A stretch of DNA of 64,000 bases from Chaenocephalus aceratus (taxonomy: Eukaryota; Chordata; Actinopteri; Perciformes; Channichthyidae). The notes under the pieces were generated by a model. That model saw only the letters and a program-made list of their open reading frames with translations. It searched no databases and was not told the origin of the DNA. Both the position numbers and the translations under genes were made by a program. The stretch spans positions 42,878,008 through 42,942,007 of the forward strand of contig CM043800.1 of the NCBI GenBank assembly GCA_023974075.1, given 5' to 3'. Positions 22,061 to 32,044 of the stretch are shown here, in pieces. Numbering within the stretch: position 1 is the stretch's first letter; the number at the start of each line of letters is the position of its first letter.

Positions 22061-22412
22061 GTCTGTTCCCTTTACCCTTAATTAACACTTTACACTCTTC
22101 AGTAGCACTTTATTATCACATTAATAACACTTTAGACCCTTTATCAGCACTTGCTGCAGGTAGCAGATCCTGAAGTAAAAGTACAAACACCACACTGTGA
22201 AAATACTCCATTACCAGTTAAAGTGCTGCATTCATATATTATTTAAGTAAAAGTATGTAAGTATTATTAGACACATGTACTTTATTATAATAATTAAAAT
22301 GTATTACGGAAGAGCAAACCTACCAAAATAAATATATTTATAAAAATACATACATTGAATAATATGCCATTTAATGTACTGATTTAAATTTGACCCATGC
22401 ATGTGGGCACTA

Positions 22413-22750
22413 GGAGTGGAGTGCACCAGCTGGGCGTAAAAAAGTAGGGCTTAACTCTAACGTCGGGCTTAGCTATGTCCAATTTAGTGATTTGAATTTA
22501 CACCGAGTGCACCAAGCCTGACTAGTCTCGGGCGTAGCTGCGCCTGGTCTTAAGATGCGCGTCCACGTGAATACACGCGAAACAGTAATTGTTGCCAAGC
22601 AACACAAGTCTATATAATTGAACACTTGAACTCCTCCATTCAGAGCAAGCTAAGAATTGAATAACGAATATGGATAACGGAAAGAAGAGAAAAAACAATT
22701 TTACTGATAGAGAGATTAGAAAAGTAATTGAAATATATGCAGAGCATAAA
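22413..22750 (+). mobile_element. Harbinger 5' end with broken Myb-like gene
   Basis: It begins GGAGTGGAGTGCACCAGC after the intron motif TGTGGGCACTA, exactly as at 63362. A Myb-like frame starts at ATG 22670 (MDNGKKRKNNFTDREIRKVI) and ends after 27 codons at the deletion junction with ZNF 3' sequence. Confidence 0.8.
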
Positions 22751-22751
22751 A

Positions 22752-22800
22752 TCTGATCTGCAAAGTTTGTGACAAAAGATTTAAATGGCGTAATCGTTTA
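22752..22800 (+). pseudogene. ZNF finger-exon 3' remnant of copy 2
   Basis: ATCTGCAAAGTTTGTGAC and the following bases match the sequence just after the fingers of copy 1 (17607-17650) and copy 3 (34382-34340 in reverse). It is split by the TTAA-flanked element and resumes at 23996. Confidence 0.8.
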
Positions 22801-22801
22801 A

Positions 22802-23991
22802 GGCGAGACACGGCAGGCAAAAACATACTTTTTCAAGTACTGGTCAATTTTGAGATTTTGTGCTATTTTGATTCTATAACATGTTTTCTTTCAGGCTTTT
22901 GGAAGGAAAACGTACAAAATACACATTTAAGTGTTTATTTTACTATAGTTTGTCTATTTGTGTCTGTAGATTTCTCCTAAATTCACCAAAAGTTAGCATT
23001 CTAACGTAACATTAAGTACCGCGACCGCTGTGTGCACCATGTCAACAGAGGTATTGTTGGAAAGCTCCGTCTCTCCTGCACAATCTCATCAGATCCAAAT
23101 ATGGTCATTTCCTTTGTATCAGCAACCAATCGTGAGAGCACAAAGGGGTCTTAAACCAAGAAATAAAATGTCATTGGCTGGTGTCAATTTCTGACAACGT
23201 GATTCGTTCAGATGCGTCACGTGGTGTGCTAAAACACTTCCTGGTTAGCTTTCCGCCTGAAATTAAAATCTCAAAATGGCAAAAGAACAGCGAAAAAAAC
23301 GTTCACAGAGAAGACGACAACAATTGTCACTTGCACGAAGCAAGGTTATACAAAAAACAAATGACCCCGAACATGAAATACCTTCATGGAGTGCGTCGAT
23401 GCGCAAGCTGTCATCCAAAGAACAGGAGGGTTTAGCTAGCGCCTCACTGCAATCTTTAAAGGTCGTTTTCTCAAAATGAGTTTCTTCTCCTACTCTGAGT
23501 TTCAAATGTCAACTTCAGTAGCACGTACATACACCAAACCTTCCAGTTATATTCCTATCAATATTATGAAGGCTTTTACAGAAGGGTTTGTTCATATATC
23601 ATTCATAGCCTGAATTATACAACATTGTATACCTAAAAGCATGGCGAAAATGGATATCTTAGGGCTGTTGACAGTATTTTCTGATTTATGGAGTGATAAA
23701 AAGAGATATCTAAAATCCCTTCTGTAAAAGCCTTAGATACTAATATGACTACAAAATGAAACAAGAATTTTTAACCTGGCTTTATCCAAAGTTCAGATTT
23801 CGATTCCTGAAATGTGTTAAAATATGTGCATATTTAATGAAATAATGGATAATTTGCATATTTAAACATGCTATCTCAGAAACCTTGTAATACAAACAAT
23901 ATTTGCCTTATTGTAAGTAATTAACTGGAGAAATTTCTACCTGATACCTTTAAGTTAAAAAAATTACCCTATTCACCTGGGGTGTCTCGCC
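22802..23991. mobile_element. TTAA-flanked DNA element, 1190 bp (Kolobok- or piggyBac-like)
   Basis: TTAA stands at 22798-22801 and 23992-23995. The ends are GGCGAGACACGGCAGG and, inverted, GGCGAGACACCCCAGG. The empty site is visible in copy 1 (CGTTTAAAAAGACC at about 17646), so the borders are exact. Inside, 23569-23586 and 23717-23734 form an 18-bp perfect inverted repeat. A short basic frame (23276-23479, 67 residues, MAKEQRKKRSQRRRQQ) is present but unrecognised. No transposase is seen, so it is non-autonomous. Ends starting GG fit Kolobok better than the CC start usual for piggyBac. Confidence 0.85.
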
Positions 23992-23995
23992 TTAA

Positions 23996-24454
23996 AAAGA
24001 CCAAGTGTGTTGGTTAGGGAATACATTTGTATCCTAATGCCGTTACATGTAATACGTTACTCCCTAAGCCTGTTTTCACCCACCTGCAACCGATTCGCTA
24101 ATAATCACAAATGTTCATTTCTTCGACCCCTTGAGACTATTTCTTGTTTAATAATCATTACATCTCCTCAGGACCAAGTTCCCGTGTCCTGCCTTTCACC
24201 TGCTGATCACCCACTGCTCATTTAAGATGGACTCACCTTTACAAGGGACCAGCTAGTCTTAGTGTCTTAATGCAAACCTTTTGTAAAGTGATGCAAGACC
24301 AACAACATGCTGTTGGGCTGTGTGCTCTCTGCAGGGCGGTGTATGTACTCAAAGATTGTTGATGAAATGAGAGCTTCACTCTGTTTTTGTTGTCTAAACA
24401 ACAGAGCGATACGTCTTCTTTCCAGCAGATGGCATAAATGTTACATCATGCAAA
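23996..24454 (+). other. ZNF copy 2 3' flank; no gene
   Basis: Colinear with the copy 1 3' flank (AGACCAAGTGTGTTGG through CACCTGCTGATCACCC to GCAGATGGCATAAATG). It is interrupted at its end by the Gypsy-like LTR at 24455. Confidence 0.7.
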
Positions 24455-24937
24455 TGTTACGTACTCTCCCCCTTTTGTTGTCCTCTTTGCTCTCCCTGCT
24501 GTGCAGGTACAGCTGGCTCCGCCTTCCCCAGGTGTTCCCAGTTGCCAATCAGCCGAGCATAAAAGAGGAGACTGAAGGAGAAGGAAGGGGCCGATCACTA
24601 CTCCGGATGTCTCTGCTGTGTCAGAGCTCTTTTGCCTTTTTGTTGTGTTTCCTGGAGGACGTGTTAGTATTAGGTTTTCGCGGCTTTATTTCTCCCGTTA
24701 GGTTCTATGTGATTTTGGGTAGCGGAGGAAGGCTCTGGATCCTACGGCCCGTGGTGTGGTTGGCCCAAGTCCCCTCCGTCTTTTTGTTTGTTTTATCTGT
24801 CCTCCAGTGTAATGTTTTATGATTGTGGCAATAAATGTACGATCACAGTTTAGTGCCTACGTGTTGTGTACTTTTGTTTTATGTTGTGGACTGCCTCACG
24901 AGCCACTACTATTGAGTAGGGAGGCGGGTCGTAACTT
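24455..24937 (+). repeat. 5' LTR of Gypsy-like element
   Basis: It starts TGTTACGTACTC and ends near GGTCGTAACTTA. A TATA-like CATAAAAG is at 24558-24565 and an AATAAA signal at 24830-24835, with T-rich sequence downstream. Compared with the 3' LTR it has one copy, not three, of a roughly 36-bp segment (CAGGTGTTCCCAGTTG). Confidence 0.85.
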
Positions 24938-24938
24938 A

Positions 24939-24951
24939 TGGGGGCTCGTCC
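24939..24951 (+). other. Primer-binding site, tRNA-Pro type
   Basis: TGGGGGCTCGTCC directly follows the 5' LTR. It equals the first 13 bases of the known tRNA-Pro primer site of gammaretroviruses; the next bases diverge. Confidence 0.75.
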
Positions 24952-25057
24952 AAAGGCTGTCTCGGGCAGGTGCCGGTGTGGTGAGTAGTATTACTTTCTA
25001 AAAGGCCCTTGACAGCATTTTGTTGTTTGTTTGGCTGTATAGCGTAGAGTGGCAGTG

Positions 25058-27043
25058 ATGGATTTCGACTTGGAGGGGTTTGTGGGTGATCCGACTCGGG
25101 GGAAGTTGGATGCATGTATTAAACAGCAGCTTGGTCTGATCGCAGGCAAATTTGACGTTGTAGTCAATAAGCAGAACAGGAAACAAATCATTAAGGGACA
25201 GCTGTTGGCTGCGCTTATAGAGCAGGAGGTATTGTCAGAGGAGGAAGCAGACGTTCCCATGGACGACGGGACAGAGGTCTCTCAGAAAGTGAGCGACCTT
25301 CGACTTCAGCTAGAGCTGCGCAAGCTGATGGTGAGAGAGAAGGAGAGTGACAACAGACTGAGAGAGAAGGAGATCGCCTGTAATCTCGAATTGAGGAAGT
25401 ATGAGGCGGAGTTACGTTTGAGGGAGCTGGAGCTGACGTCTCACCAGACTCAGCAGTTGGGGTCTGCGCAACCTCATGATTTTGACGTAGGCAAGTATAC
25501 CCGGTTTATCCCAGTGTTTAACGAAAAAGACGTTGATAGCTATTTGGTCCTGTTTGAGCGTGTAGCAACAACGTTTAAATGGCCTGGGAACATGTGGACT
25601 GTTATGCTGCAGTGCGTTCTCGCGGGTAAAGCGCAGGAGGTGTATACTGCGTTATCTGAGGAGGTTAGCCGGGATTATGAACAGGTGAAAGCTGCAATTC
25701 TGCGCGCTTATGAGCTGGTGCCTGAGGCATACCGTCAAAAGTTTCGTGGTTTGAAAAGACAAGATTGTCAAGCGTATGTGGAATTCGCCCGTGAGAAAGA
25801 GGTTCTGTTTGGGCGATGGTGCTCATCGACGGGGACAAAGTCTCTAGAGGACCTAAAAACATTAGTGCTCATGGAAGAATTTAAAAACTGTTTGCCTTAC
25901 ACGGTAGCCACATACCTCAATGAGCAAAAACCGGTGAAACTGTTTGATGCTGCGGTTTTGGCTGACGAATATGCGCTTACTCACAAGACTGTCTACAGTG
26001 AGAGGACTAGGGCACAGGCCGGGTTTGTGGACAATAATATCAGAGAAACCCCAGTCTTCACTAAAGTGCCATGGCAGTCCAGCAGGCCAAGAGTTGCTGA
26101 GGAAAAACCGGGAGAGGTGAATTGGGGACCTACGGATAGGCCAGTGTGTCATTACTGCAAGAAAATAGGTCATATTGTTGCGAATTGCTATGTTCTGCGG
26201 GATGAAAATAAGCATGTAAAGACGGTCGCTTTGGTGAGTACTTCAAAGCCAGGATCTCTCAAATCAGAACTGGACGTTTTTGCTCCGTTTCTCATGAAGG
26301 GAATGGTGTCTTTACCGGGGAAGAACAACAGGGTTCCAGCGACCATTTTGAGAGATACAGCAGCTTCGCAATCCTTTATGATGAGGGGTGTGTTGCCCCT
26401 CTCTAAGGAGTCTGCTGTGGGTTCAGGTGTTCTTGTGAGGGGGTTTGGTATGCAGTGTGTGGGTTCGCCATTGCATAATATTCATCTTGAGTCAGATCTG
26501 GTCACAGGTCCGGTAACTGTCGGGGTTCGGCCATGTTTTCCCATTGAAGGGGTAGATTTGGTCTTGGGGAATGATTTAGCCGGTGGCAGAGTGCTCGTTA
26601 AACCGGGGGTGAATACGGTTGCGGTCACCCGCGCAAAGAGTGGAGTTGACGTTAGTGATGGTGATCTGTCTGACTGTTTTACGGCTACGGAGTTGGACGG
26701 ACCCATCAGGGACCCGCCATTATGGCGTGAGGGTGGGAAAACGGGTACGATAAGCCCCGGGGCTGTTCGTAAATCTGTCGCTGCCGGTGTGGTGATGCGG
26801 TCCAGTGCTGAAAGTGACCCCCCCGTCACCTCGGAGGCCCCGATCGCTGCGGAGACTCTGGTGAAGGTTGAGTCTCATTTGGCACACTTGCCTGACGCGC
26901 AGCGGGCAGATGTACTGGAGCTGATCGTGAGGTGGAGCGCTCTGTGTCGTACCGCTCCGGGAGATTTGATCGACACCAACGAGTGTATTCCACCATCGAA
27001 AAGGAGGCACTGGCTATGGTATGGTAGTATTGTGTGTTGTTAA
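25058..27043 (+). CDS. Gypsy-like Gag-protease with broken pol junction
   Basis: 661 residues from ATG 25058 (I prefer it to the upstream GTG). Order: acidic N-terminus; a charged coiled coil at about residues 75-135 (REKESDNRLREKEIACNLEL); a capsid-like SCAN-like core at about 155-320 (LFERVATTFKWP, then YRQKFRGLKRQ); a CCHC knuckle CHYCKKIGHIVANC at about 365; a retropepsin-like segment with ILRDTAASQSFM near 430, where the usual Gly after Asp-Thr is Ala, so the protease is probably dead; and a tail ending in the Gypsy spacer before reverse transcriptase (HLAHLPDAQRADVLEL). The last 25 codons are out of frame after a deletion. SCAN domains are known to derive from Gmr1-type Gag. Packaging in trans is conceivable but unproven. 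Confidence 0.75.
   Translation: MDFDLEGFVGDPTRGKLDACIKQQLGLIAGKFDVVVNKQNRKQIIKGQLLAALIEQEVLSEEEADVPMDDGTEVSQKVSDLRLQLELRKLMVREKESDNRLREKEIACNLELRKYEAELRLRELELTSHQTQQLGSAQPHDFDVGKYTRFIPVFNEKDVDSYLVLFERVATTFKWPGNMWTVMLQCVLAGKAQEVYTALSEEVSRDYEQVKAAILRAYELVPEAYRQKFRGLKRQDCQAYVEFAREKEVLFGRWCSSTGTKSLEDLKTLVLMEEFKNCLPYTVATYLNEQKPVKLFDAAVLADEYALTHKTVYSERTRAQAGFVDNNIRETPVFTKVPWQSSRPRVAEEKPGEVNWGPTDRPVCHYCKKIGHIVANCYVLRDENKHVKTVALVSTSKPGSLKSELDVFAPFLMKGMVSLPGKNNRVPATILRDTAASQSFMMRGVLPLSKESAVGSGVLVRGFGMQCVGSPLHNIHLESDLVTGPVTVGVRPCFPIEGVDLVLGNDLAGGRVLVKPGVNTVAVTRAKSGVDVSDGDLSDCFTATELDGPIRDPPLWREGGKTGTISPGAVRKSVAAGVVMRSSAESDPPVTSEAPIAAETLVKVESHLAHLPDAQRADVLELIVRWSALCRTAPGDLIDTNECIPPSKRRHWLWYGSIVCC
26980..27024 (+). 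pseudogene. RNase-H-region relic of Gypsy pol
   Basis: In a frame different from Gag these 45 bases read RVYSTIEKEALAMVW, the conserved segment between reverse transcriptase and RNase H in Ty3/Gypsy. It directly follows the pre-RT spacer, so about 1 kb of reverse transcriptase has been removed. Everything after it, up to the 3' LTR, is also gone. Confidence 0.8.
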
Positions 27044-27141
27044 CCTGTCGGGTGTGTGGAATGAGTGGTGGTGAGCACGTCTGTCAACTGTTGTGATTGT
27101 TTTGTTTAAAAAAAATAATAATCACTAACTCATGGTGGGGG

Positions 27142-27687
27142 TGTTACGTACTCCCCCCCTTTTGTTGTCCTCTTTGCTCTCTCTGCTGTGCAGGTACAGC
27201 TGGCTCCGCCTTCCCCAGGTGTTCCCAGTTGTCACTCAGCCGAGCTTGGCGCAGGTGTTCCCAGTTGTCACTCAGCCGAGCTTGGCCCAGGTGTTCCCAG
27301 TTGCCAATCAGCCGAGCATAAAAGAGGAGACTGGAGGAGAAGGAGGGGCCGATCACTACTCCGGATGTCTCTGCTGTGTCAGAGCTCTTTTGCCTTTTCG
27401 TTGTGTTTCCTGGAGGACGTGTTAGTATTAGGTTTTCGCGGCTTTATTTCTCCCGTTAGGTTCTATGTGATTTTGGGTAGCGGAGGAAGGCTCTGGATCC
27501 TACGGCCCGTGGTGTGGTTGGCCCAAGTCCCCTCCGTCTTTTTGTTTGTTTTACCTGTCCTCCAGTGTAATGTTTTATGATTGTGGCAATAAATGTGCGA
27601 TCCCAGTTTAGTGCCTACGTGTTGTGTACTTTTCTTTTATGTTGCGGACTGCCTCACGAGCCACTACTATTGAGTAGGGAGGTAACA
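27142..27687 (+). repeat. 3' LTR of Gypsy-like element
   Basis: It starts TGTTACGTACTCC and ends GGGAGGTAACA. It contains three tandem copies of a roughly 36-bp segment ending CAGGTGTTCCCAGTTG, against one in the 5' LTR, and lacks the CGGGTCG found near the 5' LTR end. Confidence 0.85.
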
Positions 27688-27788
27688 CATCTCCTCAGGA
27701 CCAAGTTCCCGTGTCCTGCCTTTCACCTGCTGATCACCCACTGCTCATTTAAGGTGGACTCACCTTTACAAGGGACCAGCTAGTCTTA
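27688..27788 (+). other. Second partial ZNF 3' flank, segment 1
   Basis: CATCTCCTCAGGACCAAG onward matches 24168-24268. It resumes at 30441 after a Harbinger insertion and at 31342 after a hAT insertion. Noncoding. Confidence 0.75.
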
Positions 27789-30440
27789 TGGCGCATTTCC
27801 ACTGCAGCGGGGTAGCCCCGTTTAAGCGTCCCTAAGCGTCCTCGCTCAGGCCTCGGGCTGCCTCGCTGGCCGGCCGAGGCCGTGGCGCATTTCCATTACA
27901 GTTTAGGACCTGGGGTAGCAACGCAGTGTAGGCGGGGCGATCGGCTTTTTGGGCGGAGCGACGCTGGGTAAAACTGCAGCGGCGTCATCTTCAATGCGAC
28001 ACAACTCACACACAACAATGGAGGATGTGGAAGCGATCGTTTACTTGTTTCTTGGTGTGTGGCAGCAAGAAGGAAAGTGATCACAGCAAGCATTGTATTG
28101 TATTCATTGAACATAAATAAATCCTTTTTTTTTCATATACATGTGTTTGTCAAATGTTTTAAACAAATATTATCTGAATTGAATATTTGAAATTCAAGCA
28201 AGTACTGCCCCATAATAACATTTGAGGAAATATCAGATCATGAAAATAAAATATTTCTAATCAATTAAGCAAATATCAAAGCTAACTATAAACATAAATA
28301 CTAAAGTGTAAAACACGACAACACTATATTCATAAATGCAAGTGTAAAATAGTGTGGACAATTGTAAACATGGATGGAGGCTAAAGTATCCACAATATAA
28401 AATATATTAAAATATAACCTCAATCTTTCTTCTAGACATGTTAAAAGCTTGCTTGAATGGGTTATAGGTTTCTTTTGTTCTCTCATCTTTGAAATATATA
28501 AGGAATGTGTTGTTTGAGTCTAGTAGAACGAGGGTATTACAATTGAGCAATTTCTACATGTATTATGTATTTATCATGTATTCTTAATACTATTACAAAA
28601 TAAACATGTAATAATGTTTTAGAGGAGGACCTCAAGCTAGCAAACTCAATTTCTTTAAATTGCTTTAAATCTCTTAAAACTAAGGGGCTTTTTCCTAACT
28701 GATGGTGTTTGTTATTGATTTATAAATTCATGTATGTTTATATATTCTCTAAATCTGATTTGTTTCTGTTGGGTGCCATTCATTATCAAGAGATAAGATA
28801 AGTCAAAGAAGTACTTTATTGATGGCAGTATAAAAATACAAAAAAAATATGTGTATCAAAAAGGCATGCCATTAAACAATTCAAATAAAAAATGTAAAAC
28901 TGTATTGCAGCCAGCATAAATATACATGGAATTGTAAATATAAAATGAACATTTTAAAGAAAATAAATAAACAAGGAAGTACAAATGTTGCATTTAAAAA
29001 TTAACTAGATAAAAAATATATAATATTTACAATAACTATTAAGGTTTTTTTAAGTATCACGGAGGAGACGGGCCACGTCGGCTGCCCAGTCATGGTGCCG
29101 TTCCTGCTGGGCCCGATCCTCTCCTCCTCGTTTCCTCTTGCCTGGGTGACATAAGATAATAATTAGCAATAAGGAAAAAACACAGGACAGGTACAGGTCA
29201 AGGATATAAGAATAACATGTATAAACAGAACAACAGAAAGGTGAACTAAAGAAAGTTCTGGCCCTAGATGTTTACAATGATTGTGAAAGTGAATTACATT
29301 ATGTCCAGCCTGTTGATAATGAATATAAATATATGTATATGATAGGATGTCACACACAACTGTACTAGCTGCTTACTAGCTAAGACTTTACTTGTAACAG
29401 AGCATTTCCACACAGTGGTATAGCTTATTTTAATTACTGACGATGGATGATCCAAGGTTTAAAAAAACAAAACACAATTCCAGTCGTTTTGCCATTTCTA
29501 TTTCTTACCTAGAACCACACGCTGCGGTGTCGTGATGGCACTCGGTGTTGGTGGTTGAGTTGGTGTCGATTCTTCGGCTGGGGTCCGTTCTGGATTCGAT
29601 GATGATGTGGACGGAACACTGCCATCAACCGTTGTTCGGGAATGTTCCTCCTCACGAGTCCCAATGTAATCATCTAGAACAGCAAAATGACTTGTTAATT
29701 CCACAAACTACTGCAGCACAATACTAAATAGCAACAACAACTATAGAAAAGAAAAACTGAACGTAAACAATGGCACATATGGTGTTAGCAAACAATAGCT
29801 CTAGCTAAGGCTATCTGCCTAGGCTATCTGCCTTAGCTAGCTATGTAGCTCTTCGGGGCTCCATAAAAGCACGGGTTGTCGAACATTAATGTAAGGATAA
29901 AATAGACTTCTTTGTTAGAAGTGAGCGTACCTTGCAGGGACTCCAGTAAAGCCGTTGCCGTTTTCCCTACATCGCAGGAAAGTCCTCGAAAATCCGCGGT
30001 CGGACATCTGTGCAGAGACATCCTGGAACACTTTCACATTTCGCGTTGTTCCGTCGAGCTCCCGCTGGATTTTATCATCCCCAATGAGATGTAGGAACGT
30101 CGTCACCTCCTCGGTCGACCACGGTGTGCTTTTCTTCGACGTTGCCATTTTTGTAGCTCCTCTGTTTACAAAATGCTGCAAGCTTGCTTCTTGATATATA
30201 TGTGACGCGAGGGATGATCTCGCGCGCGATCTTGTGACGATTCTCTCTGACCAATCAGCAGTCGAGTGTTGACGTCACAGCCCTGGCCTGGTCTGATAGA
30301 ACCACGATTTTATGGGGCCGGAAAAAGTACCCGCTAGCCGGTACTAGGCTATATGGAAATGCCACCAAAAACTGGCCTGGCCGCTTGAGGACGGTTCAGG
30401 ACGCTTAAACGGGGCTACCCGCTGCAGTGGAAATGCGCCA
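27789..30440 (-). mobile_element. PIF/Harbinger element, 2652 bp, carrying a Myb-like gene
   Basis: The inverted ends begin TGGCGCATTTCCACTGCAG, with TTA on both sides (27786-27788 and 30441-30443). The empty site CTAGTCTTAGTGTC is seen at about 24263. A second, partial copy of the terminal motif (TGGCGCATTTCCATTACAG) lies at about 27882. The minus strand encodes a split Myb/SANT-like protein. No DDE transposase is visible, so the element depends on another source. Confidence 0.85.
29058..30147 (-). CDS. Myb/SANT-like DNA-binding protein of Harbinger, three exons (approximate)
   Basis: Read in reverse. Exon 1 from ATG 30147 (MATSKKSTPWSTEEVTTFLH, then GFSRTFLRCRE) is a trihelix-type Myb domain like that of Harbinger accessory proteins. 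Exon 2 lies near 29676-29512 after acceptor TTCTAG, with a Ser/Thr/Pro-rich stretch (TPTQPPTPSAITTPQRVV) before a GTAAG donor. Exon 3 near 29148-29058 encodes an acidic/basic helix (KRKRGGEDRAQQERHHDWAA) and stop. The exon 1 end (donor about 29936) is uncertain, and a frame slip after FLRCRE is possible. In Harbingers this protein brings the transposase to the nucleus and the element ends. Confidence 0.55.
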
Positions 30441-30581
30441 TTAGTGTCTTAATGCAAACCTTTTGTAAAGTGATGCAAGACCAACAACATGCTGTTGGGC
30501 TGTGTGCTCTCTGCAGGGCGGTGTATGTACTCAAAGATTGTTGATGAAATGAGAGCTTCACTCTGTTTTTGTTGTCTAAAC
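30441..30581 (+). other. Second partial ZNF 3' flank, segment 2
   Basis: GTGTCTTAATGCAAACC through GTTGTCTAAAC matches 24269-24395. Noncoding. Confidence 0.75.
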
Positions 30582-31341
30582 CAGGGGTTCCCAGACTTTG
30601 CCATGCCAAGGACCCCCATATAGCATTATCGTCTGGTGGGGACTTCCTGTTGCCTTTTTTTTTATTTAAATGATGAGTACATTATGATGGAAAATATGAC
30701 AAATTAATCATACAGCTTAATTCGTTTTCTTAATATATATTTGTATTAATAATTGATAATCAGTTATTCCTTACATTTTTTTTTTTTTATTTATCTTTTG
30801 TTTGTCATTCATTACATTGATGGTGTCTTCTGTTATAAACATTCTTAACACAATATTAAACAGTAATATCAACAGTAAACATATTTTAAAGCATTTTTAA
30901 AGTGATTTCTGTCTTTATAATATTATATAATTTTGAACAGTAATATCAACAATTAACATATATTTGTAGCATTTTTGAAAGCTATTTATATATAATATTC
31001 AACAGTAATATTAACAATAAACTTATTTATATTTATATAAACAACAATATTTGCTACATCCATGCTCATCCAGCTGCAGAGCGAAATATTCACTAGCTCT
31101 CACTTGCTCCAAAAGCTGAGCAGATACTCAGTTTCGATTCTGATTGGCTTGAAGGGCGGTCGTGTGATTTAAAAACAAAAAAATTAAATATGAAAAAATA
31201 TTGAAAGATTGGCATCAAATCTCATAGACTGATAGATATGCAGTTATTAATAACATCTAAAAAAGAAAAAATTGTAACTTTAAAAGAAGAAAAAAATTCC
31301 CCTTTCCCTCAAACTTTGCGCCCCCGCTTTGAAAAACACTG
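30582..31341. mobile_element. hAT-type MITE, 760 bp
   Basis: The ends are CAGGGGTTCCCAGACTTTG and, inverted, CAGTGTTTTTCAAAGCGG. The 8-bp flanks are GTCTAAAC (30574-30581) and GTCCAAAC (31342-31349), one mismatch. The empty site is at about 24388. It is AT-rich and noncoding. Confidence 0.85.
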
Positions 31342-32040
31342 GTCCAAACAACGCCAACAGAGCGATACATCTTCTTTCCAGCAGATGGCATAAATGTTAT
31401 ATCATGCAGTTCAACTGTCATCCACATATTAGAGATTCAAAACGGCAATGTGTGAGATAAGGCTAGTAATTGACTATTTCAACAGAATGTGAAGAGGTTA
31501 CAGTCTTGAGGCCATGTCCAATATGTTAGTATTTTGTTTGATTAAATCGACTGAAATGAGCATTCAATGACTCAATTATTCTGAATTACTGTCATTACAT
31601 CATGGGTTTCCATTGCAATATTAGAACGCATAAAACCCAACTTTATTTCTTCCAAGTTGCGGGTGTTAATTGTTTAGAAGTCTGCTGTGTTTCATCCAAG
31701 CTTCCACTGCGTGCTCCGATAATGCTAAAAGTATCTGTTGTATGCTTTACCTGCTCCAGTAACACAAGTGTAATTGACTGGACAGAGACAAGAGATAGTG
31801 GATGGATCCAGAGGAGAACCAGAAGATAGTCCGCATAGAGCCTTCATGCTCTGAAAATGATCAGGGATAGAGCCAGACCAAAACTCCAAAAACCTGAATA
31901 GAGCAAGAAGATAGCAAAGCCAAGAAAGACCCAGACAGGAAGGAGCCAAAAGAGTTTGTATTTTTTAATATTCAAGCTCTTCTCTTAAGATATTAGAACT
32001 TCCTATCTCAACATGTATCCTTTTATGCATTAAAAAAACC
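31342..32040. other. End of ZNF 3' flank, then unassigned sequence; no gene
   Basis: 31350-31410 matches 24397-24454 (CAGAGCGATACATCTTCTTT). From about 31420 I see no conserved frame, repeat end or RNA gene. Confidence 0.5.
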
Positions 32041-32044
32041 TTAA

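Larger units (their letters stand above)
24455..27687 (+). mobile_element. Ty3/Gypsy-like LTR retrotransposon (Gmr1-like Gag), internally deleted
   Basis: LTRs at 24455 and 27142, a primer site, one long Gag-protease frame, a tiny RNase-H-region relic, and a purine tract (GGTGGGGG) before the 3' LTR. Reverse transcriptase, most of RNase H, integrase and any env are missing. The two flanks do not match as a target duplication: the left flank is a later point of the ZNF 3' flank, the right flank an earlier point. Confidence 0.85.

Noticed and set aside
23181..23479. Basic 67-84-residue frames inside the TTAA element as a real gene
   Set aside because: Short, overlapping, no recognised domain and no second copy to show conservation.
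22802..23991. Firm piggyBac assignment from the TTAA target
   Set aside because: The ends start GG, not the CC-rich start usual for piggyBac, and no transposase is present. Kolobok is at least as likely.
24455..27687. Endogenous gammaretrovirus, suggested by the tRNA-Pro-type primer site
   Set aside because: The Gag core is SCAN-like with one CCHC knuckle, and the pre-RT spacer and RNase-H relic are Ty3/Gypsy-like. No envelope region is present. The primer type alone is not enough.
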